Assembly (NCBI RefSeq): GCF_007828045.1
Contig: NZ_VITN01000004.1
Coordinates: 370,917 to 434,916 of the forward strand
Direction of reading: 5' to 3'
From: Nitrospirillum amazonense
GTDB lineage: Bacteria; Pseudomonadota; Alphaproteobacteria; Azospirillales; Azospirillaceae
Length of the DNA stretch: 64,000 nucleotides
Part shown: positions 45,586 through 53,749 of the stretch, in pieces
Layout of the letters: every line of letters starts with the position of its first letter
Numbering within the stretch: the stretch's first letter is position 1
The notes under the pieces: generated by a model
Database searches by the model: none
What the model was told of the DNA's origin: nothing
What the model saw: only the letters and a program-made list of their open reading frames with translations
Program-made: the position numbers and the translations under genes

Positions 45586-46016
45586 CCCGCCGGATGGCAG
45601 ACGAAGGGCACCAGCACGGGCAGGCCGTACCAGGCCGGGTCCGTATCCAGGACGGGCCCGTCATATGGCGTGGTGATGATCACGTCGATGCCGCTGCTGT
45701 GCAGGGCCTGGCCGCGGTAGAAAAGGCCCTGGGCGCCTACGGCGGCGTCGCCACGCAGCAGGGCCGCTCGCTCCTCGGCAGCCTGGGGGCCGCCGCCGGC
45801 GGGCGTCCAGACGGTGATGTGGAACACCCCGGTCCACTCCTGCGGCGCCGTGGCGCTGAAGCCCAGGGCGCGGGTCTGCCCGAACAGCACCTTGGCCCGC
45901 TGCCAGGGAACGCCCTCCACCGGCGTGAACGGCACGTTTTCCCAGGCGGTGGGCCAGGCCGGCGCCAGGGTGGCCAGCTGGGCCTCCAGGGCCGCGCGGA
46001 TGGCGATCCGGCTCAT
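45582..46016 (-). CDS. Tail-terminator-like protein (DUF4128-like)
   Basis: 144 residues: IRAALEAQLATLAPAWPTAWENVPFTP, GVFHITVWTPAGGGPQAAEE and the C-terminal PVLVPFVCHP match the DUF4128/minor tail terminator pattern next to HK97 gp10 genes in siphophages. It would cap a tail tube or neck. Four-bp overlaps on both sides place it firmly in the operon. It is a clue that the particle is built to accept a siphovirus-type tail. Confidence 0.65.
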   Translation of the reverse strand: MSRIAIRAALEAQLATLAPAWPTAWENVPFTPVEGVPWQRAKVLFGQTRALGFSATAPQEWTGVFHITVWTPAGGGPQAAEERAALLRGDAAVGAQGLFYRGQALHSSGIDVIITTPYDGPVLDTDPAWYGLPVLVPFVCHPAG

Positions 46017-46411
46017 TTGGCCACCTTCTGGGCAGCCTGTTGAGCGATGGCGGCGAATTCCTGGACGGTGACGGACACCATCCCGGAAGGCGCCTGTTTC
46101 GAGCTCCCGTGCTCCAGGTCCAAGATATAGGCGCTGCTGTTGGTGATGTAGATCAGGTCGCCCGCCTTCATCCCGCCAACGGCTTCGGTGATGTGCGCGA
46201 TGGTGTCGGCGCCGTCCGGGTCAAGCCGGCCGGTGGGGCGTACGGTGAAGCCACGCGCGTCCGCCCGCCAATTGCCACGGGCAGCGCCGGTGTCGACCGG
46301 AGTTCGCTCCACCACGCGGGTGGCGACTTCAACGGCCACCTCGCGAACCGCTTTGTCGATGTTCCCCTTGGCCTTGGCCACCCATTTTGCGATGTCCGCG
46401 TCGAAGCTCAT
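46013..46411 (-). CDS. HK97 gp10-like head-tail joining protein
   Basis: 132 residues. The gp10 family pattern is present: an N-terminal helix (AKGNIDKAVREVAVEVATRVVERTPVDTGAARGNWRA) followed by a beta domain and YITNSSAYILDLEHGSSKQAPSGM. Gp10-like proteins complete the neck. Overlaps neighbours by 4 bp on both sides. Confidence 0.8.
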   Translation of the reverse strand: MSFDADIAKWVAKAKGNIDKAVREVAVEVATRVVERTPVDTGAARGNWRADARGFTVRPTGRLDPDGADTIAHITEAVGGMKAGDLIYITNSSAYILDLEHGSSKQAPSGMVSVTVQEFAAIAQQAAQKVAK

Positions 46412-47019
46412 AGCGCGTCCTCCAGATGCTGTAGACCAATGCGCAAGCTGTCGACCGCCACGCGGCCAAGCGGATTGTCCCGCGGGTCCAGCTCAATCCT
46501 CTCCCGCCCGACAGCCACGTTCCAAACGACTAAGCTGGCGGTGGGGTATCTCGGGCGGAAGCTGTCGGTCTCCGCATCCGCGGCTGCCAGGGCACGCCAG
46601 CACGCGGCAAGGGCTGGCGGCCACAGGCGTGCGACGTAGGAAGGCGGAAGCCGCCCCGGATAGTCGCCATCAGCCGCCACAGCTCGCAAGGCGCGGCCCG
46701 CTTCCACTTCCCGGCGGGTAATTCGCCCGGCTTGATGCAACTCCGCCAAGGGGTCACTTGGCGCTGATCGTGGCATGCCAGTCCTGGGCACAAGGCGCCG
46801 GTCGGCATTTACCTCGAACGCAACCATTACTCCTGTGCTTGCCCGTATCGCCTCCGCAATCTCAGCAGCCCGCCCCGCTGAGACGGCACCTTTGGCGAAG
46901 TCGTGCATCGCGTTGAACGCAAGCCCTGTAGCCCGCTCGAAGGCGGTTAAAGTCTTGAACTGCACCTTGATGGCCGATTTTACCCGGGCAAGGTCAGCTT
47001 CGTGGATCGTCACCGGCAT
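46408..47019 (-). CDS. Helix-turn-helix-like protein inserted in the neck gene cluster
   Basis: 203 residues from ATG 47019. The N-terminus (RVKSAIKVQFKTLTAFERAT, then GLAFNAMHDFAKGAVSAGRA) resembles a compact phage HTH. The middle (DPLAELHQAGRITRREVEAG, RALRAV) recalls the alphaproteobacterial DUF6456 domain, and the C-terminus (NPLGRVAVDSLRIGLQHLED) ends in a helix. It is not an obvious virion protein and may be a regulator or packaging factor. Overlaps on both sides show it belongs to the operon. Confidence 0.5.
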   Translation of the reverse strand: MPVTIHEADLARVKSAIKVQFKTLTAFERATGLAFNAMHDFAKGAVSAGRAAEIAEAIRASTGVMVAFEVNADRRLVPRTGMPRSAPSDPLAELHQAGRITRREVEAGRALRAVAADGDYPGRLPPSYVARLWPPALAACWRALAAADAETDSFRPRYPTASLVVWNVAVGRERIELDPRDNPLGRVAVDSLRIGLQHLEDAL

Positions 47020-47366
47020 TGCAGGCTCCAAGTCGCGCCGGCGGGATCGGATTTGGCGGTGACGATCGTGAGGGTCCGGCCATCGGCCTGCACCGTGTCC
47101 GTCGCCGGCGTCGGCTTGATGTCCATGCCGGCCGCCAGCAGCGTCACCTTCACGTCCGAGGGCTGCACCAGGCCGTTGGCAATCTCGTAGGCGCTGAAAG
47201 CGCCCAGGAAGCCCCGGGCGGCGTGGTCTGTCGTCGTGCCGGGCGTGACACCCACGCCAGGAACGTAGGTGCCGGCGGTGGTGCGGCGGATGGTGATCGG
47301 GTAGACGATCCCGCCCAGGGCGGTTGCGATGGTGGCGGCCAGCTTGCCATCGGTCAGCAGGGACAT
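47010..47366 (-). CDS. Head-closure/head-tail adaptor-like protein
   Basis: 118 residues: ATALGGIVYPITIRRTTAGT, DHAARGFLGAFSAYEIANGL, DVKVTLLAAGMDIKPTPATD and TIVTAKSDPAGATWSLQCR match the beta-barrel head-closure proteins (SPP1 gp16-like) that sit between connector and gp10 genes. Follows terL by 13 bp. Confidence 0.65.
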   Translation of the reverse strand: MSLLTDGKLAATIATALGGIVYPITIRRTTAGTYVPGVGVTPGTTTDHAARGFLGAFSAYEIANGLVQPSDVKVTLLAAGMDIKPTPATDTVQADGRTLTIVTAKSDPAGATWSLQCR

Positions 47367-47379
47367 AGTCGGGTCTCCC

Positions 47380-48990
47380 TCACAGGATCAAAATGCCGTC
47401 GGGGCGGGCGGACTCGTCGTCGTAAATCGAGCGGCCGCTATCGCCGGCCATCGCGCGGCTGACGGCCATGGCGCACGCCACGGCGCCGTCGATGCGGTCG
47501 CGGGCCTTCCCCTTGTTGAAGGCCTTCAAACCGGCCTTGTCGGTCTCGACCACGACGTTCGCGAAGTTCCACCGCAAGATGGGGTGGCCGCCGTGGGCCA
47601 GCCGGCCGCCAACAATCGCGTGCTCCAGATCGCGGATCGCCGGGCCCATTGTCAGGGCACCTTGGCGCATGGCCACCACGGGCAAGCCATCGTCACCCAG
47701 CGCGGCCATCATCTGCTGGCCCAGGTAGGGGTCGAACGCTATTTCGCGGACATCGAATCGGTCGCTCAGGTCGCGTATACAGTCCTCGACGGCACCGTAA
47801 TCGACGACATCGCCGGGCGTTGGGGTGATGTGGCCGGCTTCGGCCCAGGTCACATAGGGCACACGATCCCGCTCCGAGCGTTGGCGCAAGGCTTCCGCTG
47901 GGCAGAAGAACCACGGCCACACGGCCAGGCTGTCGTCGTCCAGCCGCCAGCAGGCGAGCACCACGGTCAGGTCGCGCACGCTGGACAGGTCCACCGCCAG
48001 CCAGCAGGGGAAATCGCGGATGGCTTCCAGGTCCACCGGCCGGGCGCCGCGGTCGTACACAGCGGCGTCGACGAAGGGCGTGGCGCTGTGGTCCAGCCAG
48101 ACGTTCAGGTGCAGTTGCCGGAACGCCTCGCGGTCGGCGGGCCGCTGTTCGGCCTCGCGGGCGAGCTGGCGCAGCCCGTCGATGTCGGGAAAGCCCAGCT
48201 CCAGGCCCGGGTTGACCCGGCGCCACACCGACTCGTCCCGCCAGTCCTCGTTCGGCCCGGTCTCAAACAGGATCGGCAGGAAGCCTTCGTCCTCGATCTC
48301 TCCCGTCGCCACCTTCACCGCGTAGCTGTAGAGGTCGAAGGCGATATTCGCCTGGCCCTTGCCGGCTGTGGTGATCACCACCAGCAGCGAGCCGGCCGTC
48401 TTCACCAGGCCGGTGCGCAGCACGTCGAACAGGTCGCGCTTTGGCCAGGCATGCAGTTCGTCCAGCAGGGCGAACACGGGCGTGCTGCCATGCTGGCGGC
48501 CGGCGTCGCTGCTGACGGCGCGCAACACCGCCCCCGACTTCGGGTGCGATAGGCGGTGACGGTAATCGACGATGTCGACCTTGTCCGCGATCCGGGGGTC
48601 CTCGCGGCAGATCATGGCCGCCTCCTCGAAGGCGATACGGGCCTGTTCCCGATCGCTTGCGGCGTTCAGCGCCAGTCCACCGGGGGTGCGCTCCGGGCCA
48701 ATGGTGTGCAGCAGCGACAGGCCAGCGCCCAGCGTCGTCTTCCGGCCGCCCCGAGGCAGCAGCATGAACACCGTGCGGACCTTCCGGCGGCCGTCGTCGT
48801 GGCGGGGGCCATAAATCCGGCGAACGATCCGTTCCTGGAAATCGGCAAGCTGGAATTGTCTGCCCCGGGCGGTGCTTTTCGGATGCTTGAGCACACGGAG
48901 GAAATCGACGGCCCGCTGCCCGTGTCCCAGCGGGTCGGGGATGGGGCTGTCGTCGAACACCCATGCAGGGAATGTCGCGGGCACGGTCAC
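47380..48990 (-). CDS. terL: Phage terminase large subunit
   Basis: 536 residues from GTG 48990 (overlapping the TerS stop). Terminase_1 (HK97-like) ATPase with Walker A-like LPRGGRKTTLGAG, Walker B FALLDELHAW and coupling motif LLVVITTAGKG, then an RNase H-like nuclease with Asp in LAVDLSSVRDLTVV, FDPYLGQQ and the C-terminal RIDGAVACAMAVSRA. Encoding its own TerL as well as TerS is a hallmark of capsid-forming islands rather than classical PICIs, which carry only TerS. Confidence 0.92.
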   Translation of the reverse strand: MTVPATFPAWVFDDSPIPDPLGHGQRAVDFLRVLKHPKSTARGRQFQLADFQERIVRRIYGPRHDDGRRKVRTVFMLLPRGGRKTTLGAGLSLLHTIGPERTPGGLALNAASDREQARIAFEEAAMICREDPRIADKVDIVDYRHRLSHPKSGAVLRAVSSDAGRQHGSTPVFALLDELHAWPKRDLFDVLRTGLVKTAGSLLVVITTAGKGQANIAFDLYSYAVKVATGEIEDEGFLPILFETGPNEDWRDESVWRRVNPGLELGFPDIDGLRQLAREAEQRPADREAFRQLHLNVWLDHSATPFVDAAVYDRGARPVDLEAIRDFPCWLAVDLSSVRDLTVVLACWRLDDDSLAVWPWFFCPAEALRQRSERDRVPYVTWAEAGHITPTPGDVVDYGAVEDCIRDLSDRFDVREIAFDPYLGQQMMAALGDDGLPVVAMRQGALTMGPAIRDLEHAIVGGRLAHGGHPILRWNFANVVVETDKAGLKAFNKGKARDRIDGAVACAMAVSRAMAGDSGRSIYDDESARPDGILIL

Positions 48991-49388
48991 AGGTCGTACC
49001 CCGCGATATCATCGTCATCACCGGGGTCGCGGGCCACGGCCTTGTTCCTGCTGGCCGGGGTCAAGCCCAACTCAGCTGCCAGGCGCCGCGATTCCGTCAT
49101 GGCTTGGAACATCGTTTGGAACGCGGGGTGACGCTTTGGGCCGGTCGGCCCCTTCACGGTATCGCCTTCAACCGCGATGGTTGCCTGGGCCCGGCGGACT
49201 GTGCCGATGGCCAGGGCGTAGGCTTCCACCATGGGCAGATCTTCCCGCGTGACCGTGCGGCGGGCCAGCAGGCCGGGCCAGATCCGGCGCCATTCCGCCT
49301 TGGCCTCGACCGGCAGCCAGGACGGCGCCGGGGGCGCCTTGGCAAGGCCCCCGTCAATCGCCCGAAGCTCTGGTTTCCGACCGCGCAT
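48987..49388 (-). CDS. terS: Phage terminase small subunit (P27-like)
   Basis: 133 residues from ATG 49388. MRGRKPELRAIDGG and APSWLPVEAKAEWRRIWPGL are the P27 family start; a helical middle (LPMVEAYALAIGTVRRAQAT) and C-terminal AFQTMFQAMTESRRLAAELG,LTPASR follow. TerS recognises the packaging site and docks TerL. The terS-terL overlap is 4 bp (GTGA). Confidence 0.85.
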   Translation of the reverse strand: MRGRKPELRAIDGGLAKAPPAPSWLPVEAKAEWRRIWPGLLARRTVTREDLPMVEAYALAIGTVRRAQATIAVEGDTVKGPTGPKRHPAFQTMFQAMTESRRLAAELGLTPASRNKAVARDPGDDDDIAGYDL

Positions 49389-49479
49389 GACCTCTGACCT
49401 CGATTTGCTCAATTCCTGAAAATCGCGAGCGACACTCCCCGTCGCGCAAAACGCCCCCCAAGCGAAATTCTGATCCCCC
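49389..49479. other. Gap between terS and HNH genes, candidate cos region
   Basis: 91 bp, one of the few longer spacers in the morphogenetic operon. It contains GCGAC (49429-49433) inverted against GTCGC (49441-49445) around ACTCCCC, then a C-rich block. In HK97-type phages with HNH nucleases the cos site lies beside terS, so this is the best candidate. Confidence 0.25.
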
Positions 49480-49896
49480 CTACCCGGGGCGGTTCCATGG
49501 GTGGGACGGGTCCAGCGGTCGGCCGGTCGCATCGCAGCCGTCGGGCCGGTCGTTGGCCAGCGGGTTGCCGAAGCCGCCGTCTTCGCCCGCCGTCTTGGCG
49601 CTGTGGCAGGACCGGCACAGCGACTGCAGGTTGGCCGGGTCCAGGAACAGGCGGCGGTCGCCGCGCCACGGCCGGATGTGATCCACGACGCTGGCGCGTG
49701 TGCCGCAGCGGCAGCACACGGGGTTGGCCTTCAAGTGGACCGTCCTCAGCGCCTTCCATGCCGGATCGGCGTAAGGCCGCGCCCGGTCGACGTTGCCAGG
49801 GTCGGGCGTCCGTGCTGCCGGCGTGCAGGTGCAGCGCTGGCCAGCCGGCTTAGGCTGGCGGCAGCGGGGGCACAGCGTGGGCGCGCGGAACGCCAT
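49480..49896 (-). CDS. HNH endonuclease of the packaging module
   Basis: 138 residues. Zinc cysteines (CPRC, CCRCG, CRSCH) and the HNH core VVDHIRPWRGDRRLF...NLQSLCRSCHSAKT. HK97-like phages encode this HNH next to terminase, and it is needed for specific cos cleavage. It sits between connector and TerS genes, 5 bp from the former. Confidence 0.88.
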   Translation of the reverse strand: MAFRAPTLCPRCRQPKPAGQRCTCTPAARTPDPGNVDRARPYADPAWKALRTVHLKANPVCCRCGTRASVVDHIRPWRGDRRLFLDPANLQSLCRSCHSAKTAGEDGGFGNPLANDRPDGCDATGRPLDPSHPWNRPG

Positions 49897-49900
49897 GGCG

Positions 49901-50500
49901 TCACCCGATGCCCGGGATGCGGTACGGCGCCAGCAGGCTGGCGACGGTGTCGACGGACGGCTGGGCGGTGGGCGCCAGGTAGGACAGGCTGATGTCGCCG
50001 ATGCCGATGCTCCGCAAGCCTGGGTCGCGGCCTCGCGCCGACCAGGCAGCGATGATCAGCTGCAGCACGGCGTCTTGGATGTCCGCCGGCGCCGTGTCGA
50101 AGCCGGCCGTGTATTCCACCACCAGCACGGCGCGGCAGGCCCAGGACCAGGGCCGCGACCGGCCAGTGCTGTCCAGGCGCGCCAGCGTGCCCGTGTCGCC
50201 GTCCAGGCGCGCAGCGGTATCCACGTCCAGCGCGTCGCCGTCCACGGTCACGGCGGTCAGGGTGGTCACCGGCCAGCGGGACAACACCAGTTCCTTGGCC
50301 AGCGGCGGCAGCTCGATGGTTTCGCGGTAACTGCCCGCCAGGACCTGCCTACCGATGTAGGAGGTCACTGCGGCGCTGGCGCGGCTGATGGCGGACGACA
50401 GCAGGTCGTCGGTCGAGCTGTCGGTGATGTTCAGCCAAGCCTTTGCATCGGCCAGGGTCACGAGGTCGGCGGCGGGCGGCGTCAGGACTTCAAGCATCAT
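49901..50500 (-). CDS. Head-tail connector protein (HK97 gp6-like)
   Basis: 199 residues from the ATGATG at 50500. VTLADAKAWLNITDSSTDDL at the N-terminus and ISRASAAVTSYIGRQVL are diagnostic of gp6-like connectors (DUF3168/gp6 adaptor). A longer middle region (LSRWPVTTLTAVTVDG) matches the phage 'phiE125 gp8' type. It forms the adaptor ring below the portal. Overlaps the holin-like gene by 11 bp. Confidence 0.82.
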   Translation of the reverse strand: MMLEVLTPPAADLVTLADAKAWLNITDSSTDDLLSSAISRASAAVTSYIGRQVLAGSYRETIELPPLAKELVLSRWPVTTLTAVTVDGDALDVDTAARLDGDTGTLARLDSTGRSRPWSWACRAVLVVEYTAGFDTAPADIQDAVLQLIIAAWSARGRDPGLRSIGIGDISLSYLAPTAQPSVDTVASLLAPYRIPGIG

Positions 50501-50675
50501 CGCCGTCCATCTTCTGCAGCTCGCGGCGCAGGCGCAGAAGGCCAAGAATGATGCCGATCAACAGGGTTGCGCTGGTCAGGATGGCATTCACATTGGCCAG
50601 CAGCGCCGCCCATGCGGGACTGGTGAGAAGCCCGGTAATCAAGGCCGCGTCGGCCACCTTGGCGAACTGATGCAT
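50490..50675 (-). CDS. Small membrane protein, holin-like
   Basis: 61 residues from ATG 50675 with GAAGAAGG 8 bp upstream. Two hydrophobic stretches (ADAALITGLLTSPAWAALLA and ILTSATLLIGIILGLL) precede a charged C-terminal tail (RLRRELQKMDGDDA), a class II holin-like topology. No endolysin accompanies it. It could alter the host membrane, or be a vestige of a lysis module; the position between decoration and connector genes is unusual for a holin. Confidence 0.55.
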   Translation of the reverse strand: MHQFAKVADAALITGLLTSPAWAALLANVNAILTSATLLIGIILGLLRLRRELQKMDGDDA

Positions 50676-50812
50676 CGTGCGGCCCTTCTTCAATTAGGTG
50701 CGCCGGCCGGCGACGCTGGGGGAGACGCCGCCGGCCGACTTGCCTGTCCACCTCCTGGGGCGAGGGACAGGCCGTAGCGGGTGCAGCCCTGAACCGTTTC
50801 GCCTGGATGGAG

Positions 50813-50878
50813 TAGGGAGCGGCGACGGTTCTTGGTTTGCTGGGCCAGGCTGCGGCGGCCCCTTTCCCCTGCTCCCTA
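50813..50878. repeat. Inverted repeat upstream of the holin-like gene
   Basis: TAGGGAGC (50813-50820) and GCTCCCTA (50871-50878) flank 50 bp of GC-rich DNA in the 208-bp gap between the decoration and holin-like genes. It may be a transcription-processing or attenuation signal below the highly expressed capsid gene. Confidence 0.35.
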
Positions 50879-50883
50879 TCCGG

Positions 50884-51279
50884 TTAAGCCACCGGCGCGC
50901 TGGCCGGGTGGCCCAGAACGGCGACAGCGGCGTAGGTCCCGCCCGACGTGGCGCCCGTCGGCGTCAGCGTCAGGCGGACATACCGGCGGGAGCCGGAGTA
51001 GCCCACCCGCTTGGTCTTGTTGTCGTCCGTGGCGGCGAAGGTGGGCAGCGTGCCCAGGATGCCGTCGTTGGTCACCGCGGCGCCGTCGGACAGGTTGGCC
51101 GCGTCACCCTCGGTCAGGGTGGCGGCCACCGTGCCATCGGTGATGGTGCCGGCGGTGACGACGAACTCCAGGCCGTTGAAGCCCAGGGTGTCGATGATCG
51201 AGCCGTTCACGGCCGACGTGGTGATCACCTGGGCGGACAGGGCCGTGACGGCCCCGATGTTGTTGTGCAGGTCGCGCAT
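50884..51279 (-). CDS. Capsid decoration/cement-like protein
   Basis: 131 residues: MRDLHNNIGAVTALSAQVIT start, a beta-rich middle (GFNGLEFVVTAGTITDG, ATLTEGDAANLSDGAAV) and C-terminal SGSRRYVRLTLTPTG plus LGHPASAPVA. The same architecture follows the major capsid gene in many HK97-type phages, where it is a virion-associated or decoration protein. 13 bp separate it from the capsid gene. Confidence 0.7.
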   Translation of the reverse strand: MRDLHNNIGAVTALSAQVITTSAVNGSIIDTLGFNGLEFVVTAGTITDGTVAATLTEGDAANLSDGAAVTNDGILGTLPTFAATDDNKTKRVGYSGSRRYVRLTLTPTGATSGGTYAAVAVLGHPASAPVA

Positions 51280-51292
51280 GGTCAGGGCCTCC

Positions 51293-53749
51293 TTACGACG
51301 TGGCGATTTTCAGCTTCCGGATCGCTTCCGGCCGGCGGACGCCCGCAGCGACGCGGCGGCGGCCGTGGAACCGAACCCGGCCCTTCGTCCGTTGGGTGAA
51401 GTCGTCCCGGACGATTGAGAGAGCCACGCGGTCATACACGCTAAAGCCGATCCCGAAGTCACCGAAGGCGATGGGGAAGGCCCCGCCTGCCACGTCCGGC
51501 ATGTCTACCGCCTCGACCACCGGGCGGCCTAGCAGCAGGGTTGAGGGCGCGTTGGCCATTCCGCCGATGTCCACCAGGTAGCGGCCCTGGCTGTCCTTCA
51601 GCTTCCGCACGGCGGCCAGGGTCGTGCTGTTCATCAGCCACACACCATTCTGCCGGTAGGCCGGCTTGAGCGCGTGGAACAGGTCGATCAGGCCATCCGC
51701 CTTCACCGCGCTGGCGTCACCACCGGGGGTGTAGGACAGGTTGGGATCGGCCATGAAGCCCATCGGTTTCAGGGCGCCGTCGCCGTTGACGAACGCCTGG
51801 CTTTCGGTCACGCCGAAGGCTTCGGCGAACTCGCTGGCCAGCTCAGCCGCCACGTCCACGGCGGCGTCTTCGAGGAGCGATAGGCTGCAGTCAACGAACG
51901 TCGCGAGTTCCTTCACCTGGAATGACTGCTGACCGTACTTGACCTCGGTCTCGGGGCGGTCGTCGTCTTCCCCCACCCACGTCGCCGCGGCGGGGCTGGT
52001 GCGCCGCAGAGTGTTGACCTCGCTCCGGCCCGTCGTGCGGACGGTGGCCAGCGCCCGGATGGGCGAGAACAGGGTCAGGTCCTTGTCGATTTCGGCCTGG
52101 AAGTCCGGGGGGGCCAGGTAGCCGGCGGCCTCGTCGTCGGACAGGCGCAGGGCGCGGGTTTCGTCGGCACCCATGCCGGCGGTGCCGGTGCGCAGGTAGC
52201 GAGCGAAGGCGCGGCGCTCCAGGTCGGCGGCGGCGTCGGTGCTGGCATCACCGCCGCCCAGGCCGGTGCGGGCCGAGCGGGCCTCCAGGCGGTCCAGGCG
52301 CTTGGCCAGGGCCTCGACGGCGGCCTGGGCGGCGCCGGGGTCCTGGCGGGTTTCAGTCTGGCCGGTGCCGGCCGTCGTCTCGTCGGCCATCACGGCCTCC
52401 TCTCGATTGTGGTGATGATGGTGGCAGTCGGGGGCGCACACCGGGTCGGGGCCGGCGTTTGGCGCGGCGCGGACCTCATTGACCCGCGCCGATGCGTTCG
52501 ATGGGATGCCGACCAGGCTGATCTCAGCGAGGTCGGCGGCGGTGATGGTGCGGCCGCCACCTGGGCGGGCCTGGTCACGGAGACGGCGGAAGCCGACGCT
52601 CAAGCCGTTCAGAGCGCCGGCCTTCAGCAGGGCATAGGCCTCGGCACCGGCGCGGGTCTCGGTGACCAGCCTGCCGGCGACCTTCAGGCCCTTGCCGTCT
52701 TCCTCGACAGCGTCCCACGATCCGATCACCTGGTCGGGGGAGTGGTTCCAGAGCATGGGCAAGCGAGAATTGCGTGCACGATGCTCCGCCAGCGAGGAGG
52801 AGAAGGCACCGGGCGCGAAAGCGGTGCCGTGTCGGTCCAGCTCACCCCACGTGGCGGCATAGCCCGTGAAGGTCCCGGGCTCACCCTGGGCAGGCGCAAA
52901 CCGGACCTCCAGATGCTCAACCGCACGACCCTCCGCCTGTGCCTGGTCGGCGGCGGCCTGGCGCTGGAGACGCCGATAGACGGCCCAATCCTGCCGATCA
53001 ATCTCCTTCGCCGTGGCGCCTGCCTTGCGCTTGATGCCCATGACCGCCGCAAGATGCGACCTGCATCCCGGATGAATCGGCGGCTGGGGGATGCCGTTGG
53101 CGGTGGTGGAGAAGGTGGCGCCGTCCAGATGCTGGCAGACTTGGGAGGTCTTCGAGTCCTCGATCGCGGTGAAGCGCAGCTCCGGCACGACGTCGCTGTT
53201 GTCCCGGAACACCGCCATGCGACTGTCGCCGACGGCACGGGCTGCAGCGGTATCACCTATCGGGCCCACCTGGGTCACCGCGTCGGCCGCAGCGGCATTG
53301 ACCGCGTCCAGCGCGGCCTTCACCTGGCCGGCGGTGTCCGATGCGACCTTGCCGTCGGCCGGCGTGGTGGCATCGGTTGCGGCCTTCACCAGCGCGGCGA
53401 CCAGGGCCGTGGCGGCAGTGCTGGCCCAGCCGGTAAAGTCGCCGGGCGTCGGCCGGGCGGTGGGGGGATAGGGCTGGCCAGATTCATCCCGGGCTTGGGC
53501 GATCTCGACCTGGGCCAGTTCGATGGCACGGTCGGCGATGCCGGGCAGGGCGTCCGCTATGACCGCGACCAGCGCCGGCGGCAGGGTTTCTGTGAGCCCC
53601 TGCAAGGAGTTCACCACATCGGGCACGGTGACGATCGCGCCGGCCTTCAACGCATTGGCAACTGCGGATTGCGCCACTTCGGCCAACCGCTGGGCCAGAG
53701 CGCGGGCCTCATCCTCTATCTGCTGGGGCACGCTGGTTGGGTCAGCCAT
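51293..53749 (-). CDS. Fused head morphogenesis - prohead protease - major capsid polyprotein
   Basis: 818 residues in one uninterrupted frame. Residues 1-265 are Mu gpF/SPP1 gp7-like (RFTAIEDSKTSQVCQHLDGA, then PPIHPGCRSHLAAV). Residues 275-430 are an HK97 (S78) protease with His in PMLWNHSPDQVIGS and Ser in NGLSVGFRRL. Residues 455-818 are an HK97-fold capsid (PPDFQAEIDKDLTLFSPIRA; ATFVDCSLSLLEDAAVDVA). A pentahistidine run (CHHHHHN) marks the protease-capsid junction, and an internal ATG at 52390 with a strong ribosome-binding site could make a 365-residue capsid alone. Overlaps portal by 8 bp. Confidence 0.9.
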   Translation of the reverse strand: MADPTSVPQQIEDEARALAQRLAEVAQSAVANALKAGAIVTVPDVVNSLQGLTETLPPALVAVIADALPGIADRAIELAQVEIAQARDESGQPYPPTARPTPGDFTGWASTAATALVAALVKAATDATTPADGKVASDTAGQVKAALDAVNAAAADAVTQVGPIGDTAAARAVGDSRMAVFRDNSDVVPELRFTAIEDSKTSQVCQHLDGATFSTTANGIPQPPIHPGCRSHLAAVMGIKRKAGATAKEIDRQDWAVYRRLQRQAAADQAQAEGRAVEHLEVRFAPAQGEPGTFTGYAATWGELDRHGTAFAPGAFSSSLAEHRARNSRLPMLWNHSPDQVIGSWDAVEEDGKGLKVAGRLVTETRAGAEAYALLKAGALNGLSVGFRRLRDQARPGGGRTITAADLAEISLVGIPSNASARVNEVRAAPNAGPDPVCAPDCHHHHHNREEAVMADETTAGTGQTETRQDPGAAQAAVEALAKRLDRLEARSARTGLGGGDASTDAAADLERRAFARYLRTGTAGMGADETRALRLSDDEAAGYLAPPDFQAEIDKDLTLFSPIRALATVRTTGRSEVNTLRRTSPAAATWVGEDDDRPETEVKYGQQSFQVKELATFVDCSLSLLEDAAVDVAAELASEFAEAFGVTESQAFVNGDGALKPMGFMADPNLSYTPGGDASAVKADGLIDLFHALKPAYRQNGVWLMNSTTLAAVRKLKDSQGRYLVDIGGMANAPSTLLLGRPVVEAVDMPDVAGGAFPIAFGDFGIGFSVYDRVALSIVRDDFTQRTKGRVRFHGRRRVAAGVRRPEAIRKLKIATS
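52396..52403 (-). promoter_or_regulatory. Internal ribosome-binding site for separate capsid synthesis
   Basis: On the minus strand AGAGGAGG ends 5 nt before an in-frame ATG (52388-52390) that starts MADETTAGTG at the protease/capsid junction. Anti-SD match and spacing are near ideal, so free capsid precursor can be made in excess over the fusion. Confidence 0.6.
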
